This document shows, piece by piece, positions 7,619 to 14,139 of a DNA stretch of 14,139 bases. The notes beneath the pieces were generated by a model. That model did no database searches. It had not been told where the DNA came from and saw only the letters and a list, made by a program, of their open reading frames with translations. Source of the DNA: an uncultured Gammaproteobacteria bacterium (lineage in GTDB: Bacteria; Pseudomonadota; Gammaproteobacteria; Nitrosococcales; Methylophagaceae). How positions within the stretch are numbered: the first letter of the stretch is position 1; each line of letters begins with the position of its first letter. A program made the translations under genes and the position numbers. The stretch is taken from contig CAJXPP010000029.1 of NCBI GenBank assembly GCA_913058195.1, positions 1 to 14,139 on the forward strand, given 5' to 3'.

Positions 7619-7656
7619 AAGCCAGCTTCCAATTATGTGTTTATCGTTTCTTGTAT

Positions 7657-8760
7657 TTATAGGCGCATTGGCATAACGACATATTGTCGTTCTAGTTTTT
7701 CATCAGCAGGTGTAATTAATACGCTGCTATTATCATCAGTAAAGACCATTTTGACTTGATCGTCTGGAATGGCATTAAGCAAATCCAGCAAATAAGCATT
7801 GTTAAACGCGATCTCCAATGACGTACCTTGATAATCGACAGTAATCTCTTCTTCTGCGACTTCCTGTTCTTGGTTGGTTACAGTTGCTTTGAATAAACCT
7901 GCTTCGAGATTGATCCGAACACTGCGATGTTTATCGTTAGATAGAATCGCTGCGCGAGATAAAGCTTGTTTTAACTCTTCGCGATCAGCTAAAACAATTT
8001 TGTCACCACCAAGAGGTAGCACTCGTTCATAGTTAGGAAATTGACCATCAATTAGTTTTGATGTGAAATGCAAATCGGGCAATTCAACTTTAATTTGTTG
8101 GCTGCTGAAAGCAAGCTTAACCGTATCATCAGTATCACTTAGTAAGCGGCCTAATTCCATAATCGCTTTACGGGGAATAATAATATTGTTCTTTTCGGCA
8201 ACTGAGGTCTCGGTGGTGATACTACCCAATGCGAGACGGTGGCCATCCGTTGCAACTGCACGCAGAGTAGTATCTTCACGTTCAAGTAATAAGCCGTTTA
8301 AATAATACCGTACATCTTGGCTTGCCATAGCAAAGCTGGTTTCATCCAATAAGGATTTTAGTGCTGATTGAGGTAGGCTGATTTCATCAACGTAATTTGC
8401 ACCTTCACTATCAGGAAAGTCTTCTGCTGGTAATGTCGCTAGTGAGAAGCGGCTTTTTCCAGCGCGTACAATGGCTTTATTATCTTGTGCTTTAAAGCTA
8501 ATCGTTGCATTGTTGGGTAATGCACGGCAAATATCGAGAAATTTACGTGCTGAAACAGTTGTTTTGCCTTCTTGCTCAACGGCGACAGGTAAGGTTGCAA
8601 TCATTTCCAGTTCCATATCAGTACTAGTCATTGAAAGCTGGTTGCCATGGGCGCGTAATAATATTGTAGATAGAATGGGTAAGGCTGCACGGCGTTCAAC
8701 AATGCTACAAACTAATTGAAGCGGACGGGCAATCGTTTCTTGGCTAACTGTAAATTGCAT
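7657..8760 (-). CDS. dnaN: DNA polymerase III sliding clamp (beta subunit)
   Basis: Forms the dimeric ring that tethers DNA polymerase III, and other repair and mismatch-repair proteins, to DNA. The 367-residue length equals the family norm (366 in E. coli) and comprises three clamp domains. Conserved blocks include SRFSLATLPAEDFP (about 107-120), DVRYYLNGLL, VATDGHRLA (about 172-180), FTSKLIDGQFPNYERVLP, and the C-terminal YVVMPMRL, which lines the partner-binding pocket. The ATG at 8758-8760 follows a GAGAGA ribosome-binding site, and the gene starts 15 bases after dnaA ends, so it is in the dnaA-dnaN operon. Unusually, recF and gyrB do not follow it. The end is convergent with the antiporter gene, with only a recF-like remnant between. 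Confidence 0.98.
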   Translation of the reverse strand: MQFTVSQETIARPLQLVCSIVERRAALPILSTILLRAHGNQLSMTSTDMELEMIATLPVAVEQEGKTTVSARKFLDICRALPNNATISFKAQDNKAIVRAGKSRFSLATLPAEDFPDSEGANYVDEISLPQSALKSLLDETSFAMASQDVRYYLNGLLLEREDTTLRAVATDGHRLALGSITTETSVAEKNNIIIPRKAIMELGRLLSDTDDTVKLAFSSQQIKVELPDLHFTSKLIDGQFPNYERVLPLGGDKIVLADREELKQALSRAAILSNDKHRSVRINLEAGLFKATVTNQEQEVAEEEITVDYQGTSLEIAFNNAYLLDLLNAIPDDQVKMVFTDDNSSVLITPADEKLERQYVVMPMRL

Positions 8761-8775
8761 GATTAGTCTCTCGGC

Positions 8776-10128
8776 TTAACTCGATAAGGTTCGAAGTAAA
8801 TTACGGTAGTCTTCAGCGACTCGGATATCTGTTTCTTTTAATTCTGCTACTTTACGACAAGCATGTAATACCGTCGTATGATCGCGACCGCCAAAGGCAT
8901 CGCCAATTTCAGGAAGGCTATGATTGGTCAGCTCTTTGGCTAAGGCCATGGCAATTTGTCGTGGCCGTGCAATTGAGCGAGTGCGCTTTTTCGACAAAAG
9001 ATCAGTAACGCGAAGTTTGAAATATTCAGCGACTATTTTTTGAATGCTCTCCAGAGTGACTAACTTTTGGTGTAGGGCGAGCAAATCTTTGAGCGCTTCT
9101 TGGGCCATATCAATAGAAAGCGGCTGATTGGTAAAGCGAGCAAAGGCCATAACTCGTTGCAGCGCACCCTCTAGATCTCGTACATTAGATTTAATACGTT
9201 GGGCAATGAAAAATGCCACATCTTCTGGTAGAGAGATAAGGTTCTGTTGTGCTTTTTTGATTAAAATGGCGACGCGAGTTTCTAGCTCAGGTGGTTCAAC
9301 AGCAATTGTTAAACCCCAACCGAGACGAGATTGCAGTCGTTCATCAAGGTTCTGAACTTCTTTAGGAAAACGATCACAAGTAAGAATAATTTGTTTTTGC
9401 CCTTCTAAAAGGCTGTTAAAGGTATAGAAAAACTCTTCTTGGGAACGTTCTTTTTTAGCAAAGAATTGAATGTCATCGATTAATAATGCATCGGCACTAC
9501 GGTAATGAGCTTTAAATTTATCCATTGAGTTGGTACGCATGGCAGTGATCATGTCCTGCACAAAGCGTTCCGACGATAAGTAAATAACGCGTGATTTAGG
9601 ATCAGCCTTTAGGATCTGATTAGCAACAGCCAACATCAAATGTGTTTTACCTAAACCTGTACCACCATAAAGAAAGAGCGGGTTATAACCACTTGTTCCC
9701 GGTGAATCAGCTACGTGTAAGGATGCAGCACGCGCAATTTGATTAGACTTACCTTCAACAAATGAATCAAAGGTAAAGGCCGGATTAATGGGACTACTTA
9801 TGGCAGGTTCTGGTGCAGCAGGTGAAGTGTGTTCTTGCGCGGCTTTGTCAGATGCACGTTGATTATGTTGTTGTGCTTGAGGTTGATTATTACCGACTTC
9901 AACCACCACAGAGGTGATCTTACCCTGACTTAGTGCGCCAATAAGTTGAATGATTTTAGTTTCAAGCTGCTCTTGCACCCACGACTGCACATAGGGATTA
10001 GGCGCGAGTAACCGTAGACTATCTTTTTCATCGATTGCTTGTAATGGACGTAACCATGTATTCAGCTGCTGAGCTGATAGCTCACCTTCGAGATGGGATA
10101 GGCATTTTTCCCATAAGGGTGATGACAC
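8776..10128 (-). CDS. dnaA: chromosomal replication initiator protein DnaA
   Basis: Binds DnaA boxes at the origin, opens the duplex and loads DnaB. It is 450 residues against 467 in E. coli, the difference lying in the variable linker. Domains are: I, helicase/self-contact, about 1-75; II, flexible Gln/Ala/Pro-rich linker, about 80-115; III, AAA+, with Walker A GGTGLGKT (155-162), Walker B LLIDDIQF (215-222), the RLQSRLGWG arginine-finger region and sensor 2 NVRDLEGAL (315-323); and IV, DNA-binding, with the DnaA signature GGRDHTTVLHACRKV (413-427). The start is GTG (10126-10128), as in E. coli, with a strong AAGGAG ribosome-binding site at 10134-10139 and 5-base spacing. A DnaA box just upstream of its predicted promoter suggests autoregulation. 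Confidence 0.98.
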   Translation of the reverse strand: MSSPLWEKCLSHLEGELSAQQLNTWLRPLQAIDEKDSLRLLAPNPYVQSWVQEQLETKIIQLIGALSQGKITSVVVEVGNNQPQAQQHNQRASDKAAQEHTSPAAPEPAISSPINPAFTFDSFVEGKSNQIARAASLHVADSPGTSGYNPLFLYGGTGLGKTHLMLAVANQILKADPKSRVIYLSSERFVQDMITAMRTNSMDKFKAHYRSADALLIDDIQFFAKKERSQEEFFYTFNSLLEGQKQIILTCDRFPKEVQNLDERLQSRLGWGLTIAVEPPELETRVAILIKKAQQNLISLPEDVAFFIAQRIKSNVRDLEGALQRVMAFARFTNQPLSIDMAQEALKDLLALHQKLVTLESIQKIVAEYFKLRVTDLLSKKRTRSIARPRQIAMALAKELTNHSLPEIGDAFGGRDHTTVLHACRKVAELKETDIRVAEDYRNLLRTLSS

Positions 10129-10168
10129 GGCGACTCCTTAAAAATTAAACAGATGATGGATACGCTTT

Positions 10169-10197
10169 AGTATACTGTTTGTCGCTGAGTGATTAAA
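10169..10197 (-). promoter_or_regulatory. candidate dnaA promoter
   Basis: On the minus strand, TATACT (10169-10174) is a good -10, with a weak TTTAAT -35 (10192-10197) at 17-bp spacing. The start point would be about 35 bases before the dnaA GTG. The perfect DnaA box at 10199-10207 sits immediately upstream of the -35, where bound DnaA could modulate the promoter. This is a consensus-based inference. Confidence 0.4.
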
Positions 10198-10198
10198 C

Positions 10199-10250
10199 TT
10201 ATCCACAACATTAATTTACCAAATATTATAATTGTATCTATATTAATAAC
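10199..10250. promoter_or_regulatory. perfect DnaA box with adjoining AT-rich tract (candidate oriC core)
   Basis: TTATCCACA at 10199-10207 is an exact high-affinity DnaA box on the plus strand. The adjoining 10208-10250 contains only 6 G/C in 43 bases, as expected of a duplex-unwinding element. The dnaA-rpmH gap is the oriC site in Pseudomonas and many other bacteria. However, I see only one perfect box here; the next best, GTATCCATC on the minus strand near 10155-10163, has three mismatches. It may be a small origin, or just the dnaA autoregulatory site with oriC elsewhere. Confidence 0.5.
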
Positions 10251-10256
10251 TAGTGT

Positions 10257-10286
10257 TTGACTTACGTTGAACTAAAACAGTATAAT
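10257..10286 (+). promoter_or_regulatory. rpmH promoter
   Basis: TTGACT (10257-10262) and a perfect TATAAT (10281-10286) are separated by 18 bp, a strong sigma-70-type promoter pointing at rpmH. Transcription would begin near 10293, leaving a leader of about 68 bases. No further promoter is evident up to mnmE, so it may drive the whole rpmH-rnpA-yidD-yidC-mnmE series. Confidence 0.7.
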
Positions 10287-10313
10287 TCCAGCCCTTTTGT
10301 CCGTGTTGAGATC

Positions 10314-10331
10314 TTTCTCGGTAGGGAGAAA
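10314..10331 (+). promoter_or_regulatory. stem-loop in the rpmH leader
   Basis: TTTCTC (10314-10319) pairs with GAGAAA (10326-10331) around the loop GGTAGG. The hairpin lies about 20 bases into the predicted rpmH mRNA and about 30 bases before its start codon. No U-tract follows, so it is not a terminator. It could stabilise the message or take part in L34 control, but no known leader family was recognised. Confidence 0.3.
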
Positions 10332-10360
10332 ACCAGAATTAATATAGTGGAGTTGGTGAA

Positions 10361-10495
10361 ATGAAAAGAACTTTTCAGCCTAGTAATATCAAACGTAAAC
10401 GTACTCACGGTTTCCGTGCTCGCATGAGAACTGTTGGTGGACGTCGCATTATAAATGCTCGTCGTGCTAAGGGTCGTGCAAGCTTAACAGTATAA
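10361..10495 (+). CDS. rpmH: 50S ribosomal protein L34
   Basis: A 44-residue, very basic structural protein of the large ribosomal subunit. It begins MKRTFQPSNIKRKRTHGFRA, the near-invariant L34 N-terminus, and ends with the RRAKGRASL block. The GGAG ribosome-binding site (10349-10352) is 8 bases before the ATG. The C-terminal half (RTVGGRRIINARRAKGRASLTV in two blocks, residues 23-44) diverges from the common ATKNGRQVLARRRAKGRKRL type but stays in register. It is divergent from dnaA and followed after 30 bases by rnpA, the universal arrangement. The gene is complete; its small size makes it easy to miss. Confidence 0.98.
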   Translation: MKRTFQPSNIKRKRTHGFRARMRTVGGRRIINARRAKGRASLTV

Positions 10496-10525
10496 TTTCT
10501 CTTAGATTTTTAAGGGGAACATGAC

Positions 10526-10882
10526 TTGGCAGCGTTCAGCCGGGCCATGAAAATGAATAACCCGAGAGATTATTCTCGGGTATTTCGTAAAGCTAAGCGC
10601 GTAAGCGGTAAAGGCTTGACGATTTTAACGGTTGAAAACTCGGTCGGACACCCGCGTCTGGGTTTAGCGATAGCAAAAAAGCATCTTAAGCTAGCAAGTC
10701 GCCGCAACCGACTGAAGCGGATTATTCGTGAGTCTTTCAGACAGCATCAATCCGACTTTACCAATATAGATATTGTTGTACTTACTCGGCCTGATATTAC
10801 AAAGCGTGAATCAGCTGAATTATGGAAAGCATTGGAGCAACATTGGTTAACCGTAGTAGCGCAGTGGCAAAAATCATCTTGA
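10526..10882 (+). CDS. rnpA: ribonuclease P protein component
   Basis: Basic protein subunit of RNase P that helps the catalytic RNA bind the 5' leader of precursor tRNAs. The 118 residues contain the family RNR motif in RRNRLKRIIRESFR (59-72), preceded by GHPRLGLAIAKKHLKLA (41-57) and followed by the DIVVLTRPD strand. The best start is TTG at 10526: an AAGGGG ribosome-binding site at 10512-10517 lies 8 bases upstream, and the added AAFSRAMKMNN aligns with the conserved FPRE-LRL start of the family. ATG 10547 is the alternative and would trim 7 residues. The rare start codon may keep the level of RnpA below that of L34 on the shared message. Confidence 0.96.
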   Translation: MAAFSRAMKMNNPRDYSRVFRKAKRVSGKGLTILTVENSVGHPRLGLAIAKKHLKLASRRNRLKRIIRESFRQHQSDFTNIDIVVLTRPDITKRESAELWKALEQHWLTVVAQWQKSS

Positions 10883-11103
10883 TGGGGCTCATTCGAGCTT
10901 ATCAAATTCTTGTTAGTCCTCTATTAGGCGCAAATTGTCGCTTTCAACCAACTTGTTCTCACTATATGATAGGCGCGATTGATCGCTTTGGCCCTTTAAA
11001 AGGTTTTTGGCTTGGCCTGCGTCGACTTTCACGTTGTCACCCTTGGCATGAGGGTGGTTTAGATCCTATTCCTGAATTAAAGAAACATACACACAATGGA
11101 TAA
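10864..11103 (+). CDS. yidD: YidD membrane-protein insertion efficiency factor
   Basis: Small membrane-associated protein thought to assist YidC-dependent insertion of inner-membrane proteins. The family core is clear: SPLLGANCRFQPTCSHY with its conserved cysteines, then AIDRFGPLKGFWLGLRRL, then RCHPWHEGGLDPIP. I chose GTG 10864 (79 residues, beginning M-AKIILMGLIRAYQ) because most YidD proteins have about 12 residues of this hydrophobic-basic type before the YQ. ATG 10882, overlapping the rnpA stop as TGATG, gives 73 residues and is nearly as likely. Neither start has a visible ribosome-binding site, so translation probably depends on coupling to rnpA. The stop overlaps the yidC start by 8 bases. 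Confidence 0.93.
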   Translation: MAKIILMGLIRAYQILVSPLLGANCRFQPTCSHYMIGAIDRFGPLKGFWLGLRRLSRCHPWHEGGLDPIPELKKHTHNG

Positions 11104-12772
11104 CTTAAGAACTTTTTTTATCTTCGGTTTGCTTATCATCTCATTATTATTATGGGAAGCGTGGCAGAATGATTATGTTCGCCCTCAGCAACAGCAAGCA
11201 GAACAACTTGCCAACGAACTGCTAGCAAGTAATGAAGCGCTTCCATCTGACTTACCGTCAGTAGCAGTTGGAAGTAATCAGTACGATCTACCTGAACTGC
11301 CCGTTGCACAAGATTTGGATAATTTGCCGGCAACTATTCAAAATAGTAAAGGTCTGGGAAGTAATAAGATACACGTTAAAACTGATTTAATTGATGTGAT
11401 GATCGATACTAAAGGCGGTGATATAACACAGTTAAATTTGCTCGCTTACCCTGTTGAATCAAGCAAGCCAAATGAGCCAGTGCAATTCTTAGCTGAAACA
11501 GCATCGCGTTACTTTGTTGTTCAATCAGGTTTACGGTCAGATACACCTGCTCCAACCCATTATGATCAATATCAAACAGAACAGATGGACTACCAGCTAA
11601 CTGAGGGTGAAGATACTGTAATCGTTCCTCTATACTGGCAGACAGCGGCAGGTTTAAAAATTACCAAAACCTACCGCTTCCATCGTGATAGCTACCTTGT
11701 CGAGGTTGACTATCAAGTTGAAAACAATAGTGGCGAACGATTCACTGCTTATCCTTACGCACAATTTAATCGAAACCGTCCACAAGAAGGCTCTGGTTTT
11801 ATCTATACTTATACCGGCGCAATATTTTCCACGATAGGGAATGAATACGAAAAAATCGATTTCGATGATTTAGATGATGCGCCATTCGCCCGTTCAGCAC
11901 CAGGTGGTTGGGCAGCAATGATCCAACATTATTTTGTTGCAGCGCTAATTCCCGCTGATGGAGAGCAAGATAATAGTTTTTATGGTAAATCAATTAATGA
12001 GCGTAACTATACGGCGGGTATGAAACTGCCAACTATTACTGCAGGTAGTGGTGACCGTACACAAGCTAACTACAGCATGTATCTAGGGCCGAAAGAGCAT
12101 CAACGTTTAGAAGTAGCAGCAGAAAATCTAGATTTAACAGTAGATTACGGCATACTAACGATTATCTCCCAACCGTTATTTACGGTTATGGAATGGATTC
12201 ATAAACTAACGAATAACTGGGGTTGGTCAATAGTATTTCTAACTGTTTTGATCAAGTTAGCGTTTTATAAGTTGTCGGCAGCGAGCTATCGCTCAATGGC
12301 TAATATGCGAAAACTAACTCCTAAGCTAGCAATACTGAAAGAGCGTTATGGTGATGATAAGCAAAAATTTAATCAAGAAATGATGGGTTTATATCGTACT
12401 GAAAAGATTAATCCATTAGGGGGGTGTTTACCTATTCTAGTGCAAATGCCGGTATTTTTAGCCTTCTATTGGGTATTGGTTGAAAGCATTGAGTTGCGCC
12501 AAGCACCGTTCATTTTTTGGTTGCAGGACTTAACGGCACTGGACCCGTACTTCATTTTGCCAGTATTGTTTGGTTTGAGCATGTTCTTCCAGCAAAAACT
12601 AAATCCTGCGCCGCAAGATCCGGCACAAGCTATGGTAATGAAGGCATTCCCTATTGTTTTCACAGTATTCTTTGCATTTTTCCCTTCAGGTTTAGTGTTG
12701 TACTGGGTTGTGAATAACGGTCTGTCAATTGCTCAGCAATGGCATATTACGCGTAAGTTAGGCGCACTTTAA
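11096..12772 (+). CDS. yidC: membrane protein insertase YidC
   Basis: Inserts and folds inner-membrane proteins, alone or with SecYEG. The 558 residues (548 in E. coli) show the gram-negative layout: an N-terminal membrane anchor (about 5-22), a Gln-rich linker, a large beta-sandwich periplasmic domain (about 90-345), and the conserved five-helix core from GWSIVFLTVLI onward, with INPLGGCLPILVQMPVF, ELRQAPFIFWLQDLTALDPY and FPSGLVLYWVVNN. The groove residue equivalent to E. coli Arg366 is Lys387 here, keeping the positive charge. The ATG at 11096 overlaps yidD by 8 bases. A 7-base gap separates it from mnmE. The C-terminus ends soon after the last helix with a short basic tail. Confidence 0.98.
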   Translation: MDNLRTFFIFGLLIISLLLWEAWQNDYVRPQQQQAEQLANELLASNEALPSDLPSVAVGSNQYDLPELPVAQDLDNLPATIQNSKGLGSNKIHVKTDLIDVMIDTKGGDITQLNLLAYPVESSKPNEPVQFLAETASRYFVVQSGLRSDTPAPTHYDQYQTEQMDYQLTEGEDTVIVPLYWQTAAGLKITKTYRFHRDSYLVEVDYQVENNSGERFTAYPYAQFNRNRPQEGSGFIYTYTGAIFSTIGNEYEKIDFDDLDDAPFARSAPGGWAAMIQHYFVAALIPADGEQDNSFYGKSINERNYTAGMKLPTITAGSGDRTQANYSMYLGPKEHQRLEVAAENLDLTVDYGILTIISQPLFTVMEWIHKLTNNWGWSIVFLTVLIKLAFYKLSAASYRSMANMRKLTPKLAILKERYGDDKQKFNQEMMGLYRTEKINPLGGCLPILVQMPVFLAFYWVLVESIELRQAPFIFWLQDLTALDPYFILPVLFGLSMFFQQKLNPAPQDPAQAMVMKAFPIVFTVFFAFFPSGLVLYWVVNNGLSIAQQWHITRKLGAL

Positions 12773-12779
12773 ATAAGTA

Positions 12780-14098
12780 ATGGAAACGATCGTTGCAGTT
12801 GCAACTGCTCCAGGGCGTGGCGGAGTCGGCATTGTTCGACTATCAGGTAAAGCCAGTACTGAAATAGCGAAGGCTATTTGTGGCAGGATTCCGAAAGCCC
12901 GTTATGCCCAGTTCTGTAATTTCCGTGATCATGATGGCGAGATCATTGACAGTGGTATCGCACTTTATTTTCCAAATCCAGCTTCGTTTACAGGTGAAGA
13001 TGTCGTTGAACTTCAAGGCCATGGTAGTCCACTGGTTTTAGCTCGATTATGTCAGCGTGCTGTTAGCTTAGGTGCTCGAATGGCAAGACCAGGTGAGTTT
13101 TCTGAGCGCGCGTTTCTGAATAATAAAATGGACTTGGCTCAAGCTGAAGCGGTTGCCGACTTAATTGATAGTGCAACTGATCAAGCTGCGCGTAGTGCCA
13201 TGCTTTCTTTACAAGGTGTTTTTTCTGAACGCGTAAATACCTTATTAACTCAATTAACAGAGTTGAGAATGTATGTTGAAGCCGCCATTGATTTTGCCGA
13301 TGAAGAAATCGACTTTCTTGCTGAAGCCGCTGTTGATAAACAGTTGCAAGCCCTATTAAAAACAGTTGATGGTATTACTAAAAGTGCTCAGCAGGGTCGT
13401 TTGTTACGCGAAGGAATGAGTGTGGTATTAGCTGGCCAGCCTAATGCAGGTAAATCTAGCTTACATAATCAACTTGCAGGGCATGATGCGGCCATTGTGA
13501 CGGAAGTAGCTGGCACAACTCGAGATATCTTACGTGAACAAATTCACCTCGGTGGTCTACCTCTTCGTATTTCAGATACAGCGGGTTTGCATGAGTCTGA
13601 CGATATTGTGGAACAAGAAGGCATCCGACGCACTCAAACTGAAATAGCCCAAGCTGATCATATTCTATTGGTTATTGATGATAATCAGGGTATGACAGCC
13701 AAGGATGAGCAAATAAGAGCTGATCTACCGCAACATATCCCATTAACGGTTATTCGTAATAAAATTGATAAGCAAGGCAAACAGGCCACTTTAGTTGAAG
13801 ATGATAATGAAGTAACGTTATTGCTATCTGCTAAATCAGGTGAGGGTATGGCCTTATTAGAAAAATATCTATGTGATGCGGTTGGTTATCATCCTGAAGA
13901 TGAGGGTGTCTTTATTGCTCGAAGACGGCATCTAGATGCTTTAGCGCGTGCTCGAGCAGCTATTGAAACGGGTTATGATTGTTTAGCAGGAATGGGTGCG
14001 GGAGAGTTGTTAGCGGAAGAACTTCGCCAAGCACAACATGCACTTGGCGAAATTACTGGTACTTTCACTAATGAAGACTTACTTGATAAGATCTTCTC
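12780..14098 (+). CDS. mnmE: tRNA uridine-5-carboxymethylaminomethyl modification GTPase MnmE, 3'-truncated
   Basis: With MnmG, modifies the wobble uridine of tRNAs; a cytosolic, potassium-activated dimeric GTPase. The N-terminal folate-binding domain begins ETIVAVATAPGRGGVGIVRLSG (read in two blocks, residues 2-23). The G domain shows G1 GQPNAGKSS (219-227), the G2 region GTTRD, G3 DTAGL (266-270) and G4 NKID (327-330). The gene is cut by the contig end: the last genomic codons read DLLDKIFS (through residue 440), and the expected final residues, including the essential C-terminal FCIGK cysteine motif, are missing. The open frame continues to 14135 only by reading adapter; the tail CLLYTSPSPRD and its TAG stop are artefacts. 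True length is probably about 446. The start has little ribosome-binding site, and yidC ends 7 bases upstream. Confidence 0.97.
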
Positions 14099-14139
14099 CT
14101 GTCTCTTATACACATCTCCGAGCCCACGAGACTAGGCAT
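14099..14139 (-). other. Nextera (Tn5) adapter plus partial i7 index, not genomic
   Basis: 14099-14117 is the Tn5 mosaic end in reverse complement (CTGTCTCTTATACACATCT) and 14118-14132 is the rest of the read-2 adapter. The final seven bases, TAGGCAT, equal the first seven of the Nextera i7 index I recall as N706 (TAGGCATG). This is read-through library sequence, so the genome ends at 14098. It supplies eleven false residues and the false stop codon to mnmE. Confidence 0.98.

Noticed and set aside
10521..10550. ATG 10521 as the rnpA start
   Set aside because: It is in a different frame and reads only nine codons (MTWQRSAGP) before a stop; the RnpA frame starts at TTG 10526 or ATG 10547.
12466..12717. 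Two open frames overlapping the yidC 3' region (one on each strand)
   Set aside because: Both are nested in the conserved membrane core of yidC and have no independent support.
1..14139. Transfer RNA, rRNA, CRISPR array, insertion sequence or defence genes
   Set aside because: I looked through all four intergenic regions on both strands and saw no tRNA clover-leaf, no regularly spaced repeats and no transposase or nuclease gene.

Overview
The window is a chromosomal contig from a gammaproteobacterium with modest GC, roughly 40 % by eye. The evidence is the classic replication-origin block (dnaN-dnaA facing rpmH-rnpA-yidD-yidC-mnmE), a hemC-hemD-hemX-hemY operon, and protein signatures close to the Escherichia/Pseudomonas versions. 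HemC, for example, keeps Asp84 and Cys242 at the E. coli numbering. argH beside hemCD recalls Pseudomonas, but genus and order cannot be fixed from the sequence alone. Positions 1-31 and 14099-14139 are not genomic: they are Nextera/Tn5 library adapter, with part of an i7 index at the right end. The biological sequence is therefore 32-14098.

Layout, left to right. 32-230 is a non-coding tail holding an inverted repeat that resembles the repeats found with REP-associated transposases. argH (231-1619, minus) is divergent from the tightly overlapped operon hemC-hemD-hemX-hemY plus a Kef-type cation/proton antiporter (1766-7392, plus). The 146-bp divergent region carries a good argH -10 overlapped by a candidate ArgR site. 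At 7393-7656 there is a convergent gap holding what looks like a decayed C-terminal piece of recF, exactly where recF normally follows dnaN. dnaN and dnaA follow (7657-10128, minus). A 232-bp region holds a perfect DnaA box, an AT-rich tract, and opposing promoters for dnaA and rpmH. Finally come rpmH, rnpA, yidD, yidC and mnmE (10361-14098, plus); mnmE is cut just before its stop by the contig end.

The genes are mostly core housekeeping: arginine synthesis, tetrapyrrole synthesis with its membrane accessory proteins, ion homeostasis, replication initiation and clamp, ribosomal protein L34, RNase P protein, membrane-protein insertion, and tRNA wobble-uridine modification. I found no novel defence or mobile system. 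The points most worth a second look are the adapter ends, which give mnmE a false C-terminus and a false stop; the probable recF pseudogene, with recF-gyrB replaced by the hem operon next to dnaN; the antiporter attached to the hem operon; and the small candidate origin/dnaA control region.
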